Source: Atopsyche davidsoni (lineage: Eukaryota; Arthropoda; Insecta; Trichoptera; Hydrobiosidae). From it: 64,000 nt of DNA. The notes beneath the pieces are model-generated. The model made no database searches. It saw only the letters and a program-made list of their open reading frames with translations, and was not told the origin of the DNA. The DNA lies in the NCBI GenBank assembly GCA_022113835.1, contig JAILWY010000014.1, positions 1,736,001 to 1,800,000 of the forward strand, in the 5' to 3' direction. A program made the position numbers and the translations under genes. Positions 23,701-34,648 of this stretch are shown here, piece by piece; the first letter of the stretch is position 1; each line of letters starts with the position of its first letter.

Positions 23701-24612
23701 ATATAAAACAACAAAAATAAATAATATACTTATTACACAATTTATATGTGTGATTTTGTTATCCAAATTATTAATTTGATTATTATTGTATTTTATTATG
23801 TATTAAATAGTATTATCAATTTCAAAATAATAAAATATGCAATACAACATCCTGTCTTTAAATACTATCATCGAATGATTTCAGCTTTAAAAACAACTTT
23901 CATTGTTGGATGCCTCTCGTGACGTTGCTTTATTTATAATGTCTAACTACCTAATTCCTCGTAAAAACAGCCAACATTAAAATCTTGTTTGTACTGAATC
24001 AAGACTGAAAACTTATTATCCATCAAAAAATTTCAAGAGTATAAAAAGGTTTAAACACAATTTGACAACACGGTTTAATTTAAATGTATCAAGTGCTCTA
24101 TGTCTTAATGTAAAAACAAAACAATAATTATTTTGGAAAGAATAATGATAAGCCAGATGTAAAAGTTTCTTTTATAGTAAATTAAATCTTTATTACTAAG
24201 TTTTCTATACAATATTGCATTTAGTAAAAAGCTGAAAAACTTAACAAGTATAAAAAAAAAAGTACAGTGAATTCTTATTCATTGCCTATTTTAGTGCAAT
24301 TCGTTGATGTGCCTAGCGATGCAGTTCAGAATGCGTGCGACAGTTCATTCGGTAAATTTAAAACTGCTTGTTTGGATCTGATTCACAAATCTCATTATTA
24401 AATGTATAAACGATCCATGACAGCACTGACAATGTGGGGGGTTTTATGAGCTTCAGGAGAAAACGAACTTGGGGAGGCCACACGCTGCCCGTTTCCCTTT
24501 GTTTTGTGAAGTAAGTCAGATTCAAAACAGACTAAATGCATTTAAAAAAAAATATTAAATTAAAATTCCAGACGACATCAAAAGTCACACGTAATAAATT
24601 AACAAAATTAAT
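20783..24612. other. AT-rich intergenic region between CYFIP and mRpS35
   Basis: About 3.8 kb of AT-rich DNA. The longest open frame (21926-22186, 86 codons) has no recognisable domain and no exon-like borders. A TTTATT at 24189-24194 could be a distant polyadenylation signal for the minus-strand mRpS35 gene. No transposon end was recognised. Confidence 0.4.
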
Positions 24613-26246
24613 TTAATCTCTATTACTGGGGGCTATGTCCAGTCCATCGTTCTCCTTTAATCCAAACAGTTTTAGCACTGCCTCCCTGTAATTATTCATA
24701 TTGTAGTCGTTTTCTCCTTCGTTCATCATTTTAGACACTGCATTTTTATATTCGACACCACCAGGAACGGAACCGACATCGAAATTGTCGATCTCCTCTT
24801 GAGTGACATCGACAGGTCCGTCACTGAATTTGCACCACCTCACAAATGCAGCTTTGGACTCATTTTTATCCCAGATGTATTCTTCCATATCTGCTTCCAT
24901 TTTATCCGCCTCCCAGGACTCCACGTTCCAGGATTCGTGGTACACAGCCGTGAGGAGATACATGGCGTAGTCTAGGTTCTGCTGTCGGAGTGGGCAGCGA
25001 TCAGTGACAATACTTAGCGTGTCGGTTTCAGCGTCATAGCGATCGCGGACTAAGCGCATGAGTTTATCTCGGGCGTGCTTGTCTAGAGGGAGTGCGGAGA
25101 GCTTGATGCGGATGTTCATGATTCGACTCAGCGGGTTACGGATCACAGGGCCACTGTGACAATAATCTGAATATATTACCTGGAAAAGAAGATTGATTGG
25201 TTGCTTAGAATTTAAACATTATTAGATAATTCTTCATAACTTTATGAGCATACACAACTGAAGCTACACACAATGTTGAATACTAAATTTCATTTAGTTC
25301 CGAATCTTCTGAAACATAAGTTAGAACATTGCAGAAATATATATTAGATCTACTTTTTAACAAGATATTTATATAAGCTTCTTATTAGAAAAAGTTGTGA
25401 CTTAAAATGTTTTATCCTAAAAGTAAAGATGTATCTATTCAGTTTGATATCCACACTTACCTCAAGTGGAAACTTGCTTTCGTCGATATTGGCAGGCCAG
25501 GGTGAACAGAACTTCTTGAGAGCTTCGCACTGGGAGCGTACGGCAGGCGGGGTGAGATGAAGGAAGTTGGGAATCTTCATCAGTTCGGCATTGGCAACAG
25601 CTGCGGGCGGCGCACGTCCCGGGCGCACGTAACCTTGCCGAATTGGTAGAGGGACGGATGATGGGTTGAATGACTTTGGTCCCGACCAGACCGTAGACCA
25701 ATTCTAAAAATTATTTATAAAAGAGATTAACTGTTAAATGTTGTATTATTATACTACACATTTATATCTTGATACCATTCAAAAGGTCAACTTATTGTGG
25801 TTTATTTTATTTTATCTCATGATCACATTTGATTTCCAAGAAACTCTATATTGTACAATGAGACTTTTTACACGTCAATAATCATGCGTGCAGAGAGCAG
25901 TGCTTCTATAAAGCACAATTGAGAAAATTAATTATAAATATTTTTATCGAGTGAGGTGAGAGAGTGTTTGAGGACAGACTGATACTTCATACATGCTAAA
26001 AAAATACCATGTCATTCAAACCTGGTCCGTTTTCATTTGATGGATGCGTGGTGGAGGGATAACATCACGTTTTATGACTTTCCGTTGAAGTCTCTCGCGT
26101 TTCTTTGTAAAGTTTAAAACACGAAATTCATCTTCCATTTGCTGTTTTGACACTGGAGCAGCTCCAGAGTAACACTTCCAGCCATTTATCGTTGCATTTG
26201 AGTTAACAATCCGAGAATTTGATAGTAATGAACTCAAACGCGACAT
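24613..26246 (-). CDS. mRpS35: Mitochondrial ribosomal protein S35 (complete, 3 exons)
   Basis: Component of the small subunit of the mitochondrial ribosome, imported into the matrix. The model gives 344 residues from exons 26246-26022, 25703-25461 and 25179-24613, all in phase 0 with GT-AG borders. The length fits the family (human MRPS35 is 323). The N-terminal 30 residues are basic and Ser-rich without acids, as expected for a mitochondrial targeting peptide. Family hallmarks are the exon 2 segments LPIRQGYVRPG and NAELMKIPNFLHLTPP, and the exon 3 segments LPLDKHARDKLMRLV, RYDAETDTLSIVTDRCP and YLLTAVYHESWNVE. The only close ATG in frame is at 26244-26246. No defect is seen. Confidence 0.96.
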
Positions 26247-29200
26247 TTTGCTTGCAATTCCCAGTGCATCTAAAATTTGACAGCTGATTTTTGAGGTTAT
26301 GTCATGTTTGGTTTTTTTTTTTGATGGCTACTAATTTAATACTTTTCAGAGAGAGACATTTTAAAAAGCTAAAAAAAATAATCCGATATCATTTTTCTGA
26401 TAACGATTATTTTAGTTTTTATTGCTGTTGTAACAGTAAAAGATTTTTTTTGATAAGCCAGAAATTTGCGCGCGCTTATAAATGACCACATTTATGTGCT
26501 TCATATACGAGGAGCAGATTATCAACCGTAATGATTATAACCATGAATTCTTCAACATAATAAATATAGTGTTAAAAATTAACTGCTTATAATTAAATGA
26601 GTACTGCATTAACTGATTTTCAATATTGCAAGCAATTTCTTCTTTTTTTTTTTTCATAAGAACACATTTTTTGTATTCATATTTGTTTATTTGTGTAAGC
26701 TCAAAAGTAAACTTATTTAACTTAATTCATAATGATAATAATAATATTTGTTTTTAGTAATTATACTCTGCGGTAGATTGTATTTTAAGGGGTAAAAATA
26801 TAAATAAAACACTCCATGGCAATAATAATATTTATTGTTGAGTAATATAGTTGAAGTACATCAAATACCTTTACAACTTTTGGAATAATTGTATAATATA
26901 TATTTCAATTTTATTAATTTAAACACACCAATTAAGCTTATGAAGGCGTCTTACGTGTTAATATTTGTCAAGGTGAAGGAGGTTTACACAGAGGGAATCC
27001 TTAGACAAAAAATATTTATTTTCCAAGCCTACGCTTTTGTGTATGTTAATATGTTATTGTCTTAGCATTCCTCGAGTCAGTTTATGATCGTAGACCTTAG
27101 TTGAGAATTATACGTTATAATAAGAAATAAGATTAACGTGGCTAGCAAATAACTAAATTTTACTGTTATATTGTGCTCAATTATTTATTTCTCTATTTTC
27201 ACATGAAATACACTAAACTATTGTGGATGTCCTACATTTAAATGCATATATACTGTCTCTAAAATATAACTGTAATTAACTTTGCAGTAAGCTTTTGAAA
27301 TATACATATCATTCATAATATTCAAAACAATTTATGTACTCATTGGATTGTGTATAAATACAACATTATTTTATTTATAGACCTAGATGTGCTTTGGCAA
27401 ATTGCATTTTACACAATCTTAATTGATTGTTTGTCCAAAAGTTGTGCCTTAATATTTCTGCTCTATCCGAATATGTGAATTAGGTAACCTTAAATTAAAT
27501 AAGCCATCTGTATCAGATGCAAACTGAAATTTCTTTCAGTTTTGGGCATAAGCGACTAGTAATTTTATATTTACCTTAAATGCCGAATAATGGCTTTCTC
27601 GCTGACATAATAAAATGAATTATAATTGTTACAATTTTTCTTAAATGTAAGGCCTACGATCTTACTATTTATAGTAGATTATAAAGATATTTATTATTTA
27701 AAGATATTTAAACACTTATTAACAATATTAATTTGTACGATGGTTGGAGGAGAAAATTTTTGGGAGTCAAATGTTTATTTTGAGATTTTTCCGACAACAT
27801 TTATATATATTACAAATAACTAGGTAACAATAATTAGTAATTGGAAGATCAAGATTATGGAGAAGTGCTATGTTAGGCGAAGAAGATTGGTAGGGTAAAG
27901 TTTAAGATAAGAAAGAGCAATAGATATTGCAATTATTACCGTAACTATAACAGGAAAAATCTAACCCAAAACATTACTACTGACGTGAAAGAGAAATATT
28001 TGACATTAATTAGGTAAGATTTGTTTCAGATATGGTTTAATATTACATAGCCCCTGTGTATACAAAATACGTTTCAGATTTACATAACAGATCAAGGTTA
28101 CATGTATATACATGTTTTTTTCTTTCTATGTCTACTAATATATTTTTTCCAGTCAATTGAAATCTTGGCAACAAAATGTTTGTAACATGAACTTTTTATT
28201 AAACGGTCCAATCAAATACTGATCGCATGACATGATTTATTCAGATCATCTAAATAATCAGTTGATATTTTCCGTTCATAAAAATAATGATTTTCTATTT
28301 CTCATATCTCGTATTAAATATATAAATCATCTATTACTGTACCGACAAATTTTTATGTTTATTTTTTACCGATTTCTATGTTCTTCTCACTGCTTCCTTC
28401 GTGATCATCAATGTCTCTTGAGGCTACCACCACCCCCGGGATGACGTCATTACCTCCGGGAGTGATATCTTCTGATTCAAAAATCACTGGCATATATAGT
28501 TGAAATATATATATTCAATTAAATCTGCTGCTTTGAAAATAATATTTCTCTAAATCTAAAATATTTTTTGGTTTTTTGTATACATAGGGGCCATTAATTT
28601 TTTAATTTTTATACAATACATAGAATTTTAAGGATAGGTTATTCAGTAAGTATTCTGAGTAAATATTATATATTATATCACAATATATTAAGTGTATGAA
28701 TGTAATAGAGGAAAGATTTTCAAGATAGTTGACTAGGTAGATATGGATTGTTAGAATAAGTTATTATAGTTTTCACACAAAAGTAAGTTTAGTTTTTAAT
28801 AAATAGATTATTTCAGTTATGATAAAATGAAAGATATGGTTATTTGAGGTAAACATTTCAATAACGGTATGTTTGTATTTATGGATAAGAAAAATAAAAA
28901 TGTGAAAAGGCAAAAATTTAAGATTTAAAATTAACAGTGTTACTCCATACATTTAAGTGCATCAGGTAATATATTATATTAATAAAAGACACAAGGAGTT
29001 TTACAGATTAAACATTGTCTTTTCATAAAAAATAACCACTTTATATTTGGTTATTTCCATTCTTTCGATAAATATGAAATCACTTATATTATAATATATA
29101 ATATATTACGAGTACTTCAAATAGGAAATACAGTACAGGAAAAACAAAAGGCATATTTAATTTCATAATAGATCAAGGTGTGATCATTAAAGTAGTAAAT

Positions 29201-30470
29201 ATAAATAAAAGTTATTTAATATTTAATAAATACGCACTTATTATCCATGCAGGTCAATTATGTTTACTTATTAGATTATAAACTGATATTTATTGAAAAG
29301 ATTTTTTACAAATAAAATATGGTTTTGCACACACTTGGGGACAATTTAAATATTTTAATGTAGATAATATTTATTTAAATTCAAAACAGTATAAACTAGA
29401 GTAAACCGGCAATTAATTGTCAGATCATTTATTTGGATTAGAAATCATTTCTATAAAAATTTATGTATAAAAGGAATCGTGCAACGGTCCGTTACACATA
29501 ATACTTCTACAGTAAAGTGGCCCGGGGATTTATAATGGTCGTCCATTACCAGCAGAAACACTCCCGCTGTGGAGGCAGACATATTGTTATTGCAACTTTG
29601 CACTAAATCTTGATTTTAAAAAACTGCATGCGATGGCTTTTCAATTCAATAGATAGAAAAAGCTTCCATGAGTCATGTTCATGAATCCAGCTAGAGTTAC
29701 TTATGTGGACTGTTGAGTAATATATTGTGGTACCATAGAAGGATGAAGACCGAAGACCAAATTAGAGAAACTGGCCCAGGATAGAAATATGCTCGATGAA
29801 ATGATCACCAATTTCCTAAGAGGAGAGGCACCAGAAGATGAAGGTACCATAATCCATGGCGGTAGTTACAAGAGCTGAGACCATTACCATAACTGAAATC
29901 TTTGTTGAAAAAATGCATTGTTGTCACTTCATCTTTCTCAAAAACTATAATCTGCAAGTAAAAGATTATCAGGACGTATAAATATGGACTGCGGATTTAA
30001 ATAATAAACTCGCAGAAAATTTTTGAGATTTCATAAGTTTGGAAATATTTCTGAAAGAGCAGTTAGTGTCGGAGTTAGCGGAAGTGGCCAAGTTTGCAAT
30101 GATTGACGATGTATTTCAGAGAGCGAGTCGAGTGCAGAGAATATGGCGCGCAATGGATAACTGCACAGTGATTTTATTACATACCGCCGGTGAAAGCTTC
30201 AAACTAAAGTGAGTTGCAATCCCAGTCCTGAAATAATAACTGAAATAACTGGTATAGAATTTTATTCGTTATACGCAATTGTGGCAGCATTTTTTAAAGC
30301 CTATGTAACTCGTAAGGATGCAAACTCATATTTATTAAATTATCAATATATATTTTTTAATAAATCCACCTTTTAGCTAAACACAAATACGTATGTCTAT
30401 TTTTTGGATTGGACGTCAATCAGATGCGTGTTTATTACCCATTACGGGTTTATTACATTATTGTTAATAT
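26247..30470. other. gene-free AT-rich spacer between mRpS35 and the KChIP-like gene
   Basis: About 4.2 kb, strongly AT-rich with many short A and T runs. No exon-like open frame was found. A short GC-rich island at 28420-28465 holds a perfect CRE palindrome. At 29755-29860 a short frame resembles, weakly, the C-terminal tail of a retroelement-type open frame, but this is too little to name. Confidence 0.4.
28442..28449. promoter_or_regulatory. perfect CRE palindrome TGACGTCA
   Basis: TGACGTCA is the full consensus for CREB/ATF-type bZIP dimers. It sits in a small GC-rich island (with ccaccacccccggg and cctccgggag close by) inside an AT-rich spacer. Function is inferred from the match only. 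Confidence 0.35.
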
Positions 30471-30474
30471 GATT

Positions 30475-30676
30475 AGGCAGCACATTGGTTCATATGTAGA
30501 GTATGATTGTTAAAAATTCTCGATAAACGGAAGTGATTCGTTAGTACAACGGTTAGTACACCGACCATGTAAGCCAGGGGATGTGGGTTTCAAATCCCAC
30601 ACAAATCACGATGATATTTTTCTGAGAGTTTCTTTAAATCATCTTCTATGTATGAACTGATGTGCCTAATCATATT
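30475..30676 (+). repeat. tRNA-Thr-like repeat bracketed by inverted termini
   Basis: The core resembles a tRNA. It has a GTGATTC / AAATCAC acceptor-like stem, an A-box-like gttagtacaccg, an anticodon loop CATGTAA (one base from the CTTGTAA of tRNA-Thr-UGU), and a B-box-like arm ending in caaatcccac. Outside the core, the left end AATATGATTAGGCA continues to GTTCATATGTAGAG, and it matches the reverse complement of the right end, giving imperfect inverted termini of about 45 bases. Left of the unit is an arm containing acccattacgggt, also found beside other copies. Confidence 0.75.
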
Positions 30677-30699
30677 ACTGAACACAAATCACAATATCG

Positions 30700-30970
30700 G
30701 TTTCACAGGTTTCCAGCCGCCCCGTGTATCTGTTACTTGTTACTTTTTCAGGGTGTTCAGTGCGGTTATGAGCGAGGCAGGGGGTCCCCTGGGGGCTAGA
30801 TTTATGGGGTAGCCAGGCTGGACAATAAATACGGCACGAGTCGGGATTTACGACGGAATTAAAGGCGGCTTATCCCGCGGTGGAATTCCCGATATCAGAA
30901 ATGAGCAAGTCGAATTTCCGGCTCGTAAATTACCGCACGACGACTGGATCAATTATTGAGCGCCGAGCTA
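30700..30970. other. GC-rich non-coding island of unknown role
   Basis: This block of a few hundred bases is clearly richer in GC than its flanks (for example ggcggcttatcccgcgg) and has stops in all frames. It could be an enhancer, a CpG-rich transposon remnant or an untranslated leader. I cannot assign it. Confidence 0.3.
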
Positions 30971-32617
30971 TGCACATTTATTATTATTATTTATTACGAG
31001 AACAGATTTATTGCGACTGGTATACCAAAACTAGGGTAATTTTTTTACGAAACTAAAGCCAGTGAAAAATACCTGCGGTATTCACAAAGATTTGCAACTA
31101 TTATCCGCAAATCCGCCGCAAACACAGCGCGTCGTTACTTTTCCTTATCTATTATTATCCTGACCGATCGCTCCACGAAATTCTGCTCCGGCGAATTAAT
31201 CTCGTGACTTCCTATGCCTAAAATATAACATAAATTTATACAGAATAACACTGGAGACTTTTCGGAAGAAAAATGGCATCAATTAAATATATATAAAAGA
31301 AATTTCATACGCGTAAAGCGTGACTCGATACGCTCAGTAATTCAAAGTGAAATCAAATGGGCGCTTATTGGATGCCAGGTGAACTTCAAAAATTGTCTAT
31401 GGAGCAATATATTGTCTATGCAAATAAAACATTTTGAGCTGTATATTATCTATGACTAGCAAATGGGTTTAGAGCAAACGCTAGTGCGTTTCAATTACCC
31501 CACACTGCCTTTCAGTAACAATGCAACTATATGACTTAAAAGCTCCGTAGATATGATTAACAATATCACGCAAAGAGAACATAGCAAGGTGAGCAAGCGG
31601 AAATAGCAACTGCGGCTGTGCATTTCATAACACCGTATACACGCGTACAAAAATTCTATATAGAGATTTGTTTTCTCTGAAACGACAAGTGTGTTGTATA
31701 TTACTTATATTAATACTGGGGCATTTTTTTGTGTATTACATATAATTAAAAAAAAAACAATACTGAATTTGCTCATACATTAAGCTTAGCATAAAATATT
31801 AGGCAAGGCTATTTTTAAAGGTTTCCCGGAAACGGATGTTTTTATAAATTTAAAAAAATATCAATAAACAAGTCGCATCGCACAGACGATTTCTTGATGT
31901 TATATTGTGTAGTCAATCAGAATATTGAAATTGAGTACTTATTATAAACTATAGTTTTATTTTAATCTGTATGGTTAAAATGTGCAATTTTTTAATTCAG
32001 CTGTATGTTATTTTTTGTCAAATCAATACGTATCATCGAATTTTTTTATTTTCAAGCTATTTTTGTATAATTTAAGCAAATTATGTAAAACTCGGGGCGA
32101 ACCACCCCCATAGCACCCCTTTTATTTCTAGGCACGTTACTGGATAGACAAAGTATCTAAACCCTCACTACAACCTCGATTATAAGTTTCCGTAAGTATA
32201 TATTTTCATTTAAGTTACAAATTATTGCTGCCCCAAGAGCACACACTTTTCATTTTGGTTATAATTAATTAAAAAGAGCAGTAATATAATTTGTGGCATG
32301 TTCTCGTGACCCAAAAGCAGATGCTAAGGGCCTGGTTGATAACACCGCGTCATTACACATAATTAGGAGGTTTCGCGAGATGGAATGGTTTCAAGAGGGA
32401 ACATCTCGGCTTTGGCGACGAGTTAATTATATATTATAATTATGAGGTTAGGTTCTGTTGGAAGGACACGTAAGCCAGTTAGGGAGTAATCCATTTATCG
32501 TGTGTAATTCTGTTGTGATCTTCTGCGAGACGAGTCACAGTAGCTCCGAGCTTTATATCACTCATCATTTTCACTACCACCTATTTTTTTTTTTAATGAG
32601 TTGTGGTTTATTTTTAG

Positions 32618-32693
32618 GCGAGGCTCAGTGTTGCCACGGGCAGCAAGACGGATGGCTTTGGAAGAATGCACGGTCCATGGCAACACTGACAAC
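32618..32693 (+). other. candidate internal exon, gene unknown
   Basis: A 76-base stretch lies between a good acceptor (pyrimidine-rich tract, then tttttag) and a good donor (aac followed by gtaagc). One frame is open across it and encodes 25 residues, including PRAARRMALEECTVHGN. The stretch is richer in GC than its surroundings. I do not recognise the peptide and see no companion exon, so it may be chance. Confidence 0.22.
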
Positions 32694-34286
32694 GTAAGCG
32701 ATGGGTTTATCTGGAACACCCTCGGACCGGGTTGTTTTCAGGAGTGATTGCCTTCGCTGCGGCGGGCAGGCAGATTAAAAGGACTTTACGGATTAGAGAG
32801 AGATGAACTGCAGCGTCACTCTTCTGCGTCATGACTAATTAATGTAACAATCCGAAAGAAGTAGCAGTTTTAAACTGTTACAAAAAAAACAGCTTGAACA
32901 TTATCAGAAAACCATTTTTTAGGCAAGAACCGAAGACGACAAGAAATTTGAACATTTTTTTATACTTGCTATCGTCACAAAAAAATACTCTTGACTGATT
33001 ATTTTTTCAATATTTAAAGTCAAAGTTACATTTTATTAAAATACACGATATTGAAACTTAATAATTTTATAGAGAAGAAAAAAATCTAATTTATGTCTAC
33101 ACACAATAAACTATCAACTATCCATGTTTTCTACTTTCAATACTTGGTAGGTATTTTGGTCACTTTTATTGAGGCTTTGAAAACCTTCTGTTCTTCCCTA
33201 TGTTAAGCTACGCAAATATTCCAAACAATCTTTTAACACATCAAACATACTTCCACAATATTCTAGAAAACAATAACTACGGCTACATTTTAATATTCTA
33301 CGAGAAAAATTAATATTTCGAGATCAAAAGCTAGTCTAAAAGATTACGCATATAATAATAAAATATCAGAATCGAGTACGTTTAAATGAAAAATATATAC
33401 AATTTTATTTTAATACTATTGTGATTTTCCAACCAGCATTCCTTATTTATATATTTCAAATTTCAAATTTAAAAATAGACCACCAAAGAGTTCTCGAACA
33501 CGTTCCATTTTCGAATTTCAATTTTTTGAAATTTACAGTTTTATTACAACTCCGCGCTTTAATATTATTTATTGCAGAATATTCTACTCCGATCAGAATC
33601 TTTGCTTTCCAATATCCTTTGCAGACATATTTTTTTTACACACTTTATAATTTAAAATACTATATAATTTTTTTAATATTCATGTTATGAAACACCAAAC
33701 TTACAGTAAAAATTTTCTTCGCGACAAAATAGTTTCTAAATATAATTTTTTAAGCGTTTTATTCACAAAGTTAATTTAAAAAAAAGGCTTAGTGAAATTT
33801 TTGTATTTACATATATTTTGAATAAAATATTTTTTCAAGACAGTCTGAGAGTCTGAGGGGTGAAAAAATGCTACTATATTTGATGGCGTCGCGTGAAAAA
33901 ACTAGTCAGCCTCTCGTGTGAAAGGCTCTATTTTTGCATCACTGATATTAAACCGCAGCTGAAAAAATACTACAAATTTACATACCTACCGTACGTTTTT
34001 GTACCAGCTTCAATGAGTAAGTTTGGTATATTTTATAAGCACTTTAAATGCTAGAAAAATTTCTTTATATGCTTGCATTTCAGAATGCAAAACACACCTT
34101 GAAAATCAAAAAAACAAAGTTTTAAGTAATTCACACATTTCGATCCGTTAATGTTCATTTCTGAAGGTTCACTAGTGTTTAGAAAGTACGTGCTAATTTA
34201 GCAGTTGCGTGTAACAGTTGCGCACTCGAGTCCGTGTAACTAGTCCGCACTGGTATTTTGCGGCAGGAGGAGTCCAGAGAGCCCCG

Positions 34287-34455
34287 TCAGTACTTGGTCA
34301 GCTTCTCCTCGGGCCTCTTGACGGCCTCCGACTCCTGGTGCAGCACGGCTGGGCATCACCAGTCGTCCTTGTAGGTCTTGTAGTACAGGTGTACCAGCGG
34401 CGCCCCCGACGGACCTGCTTCTTCTTCATCGGGCTGAGAGTCGTCTGAGGTGAGT
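34287..34455 (-). other. candidate untranslated or alternative last exon downstream of the KChIP-like gene
   Basis: On the minus strand a GTTGCAG acceptor ends at 34456 and is followed by a GC-rich block. One frame reads SDDSQPDEEEAGPSGAP, then LVHLYYKTYKDDW, stops at TGA (34358-34356), and reopens as CPAVLHQESEAVKRPEEKL to a second TGA at 34289-34287. An unused donor GTGAGT lies 38 bases after the KChIP-like stop, so this block may be a spliced 3' UTR exon. Whether any of it is translated is unknown. Confidence 0.35.
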
Positions 34456-34648
34456 CTGCAACGCCGTTGAAAGCATATTACACTTAATGAATGATTTAAA
34501 ATGATTTTGGTGTAGTGTTGTTTCGTTATGATCCTTCACACAGTGCGTTTTCGCCGGAAGGAAAATGAGGGACCGTCGAAAACGCATCGTGTGAAGGTGT
34601 CCCGAGAACTCACCGTCGCGCGCCGCCGGGGGGCGCGCGGACTGTGGA

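Noticed and set aside
29741..29870. Possible retroelement tail (RPKTKLEKLAQDRN-like frame)
   Set aside because: The resemblance to LINE or reverse-transcriptase C-terminal tails rests on about ten residues, with no reverse-transcriptase motif nearby.
30543..30610. Functional tRNA-Thr gene
   Set aside because: The anticodon loop has A in place of the invariant U33, stems have mismatches, and the same sequence is dispersed in many decayed copies. It is a tRNA-derived repeat.
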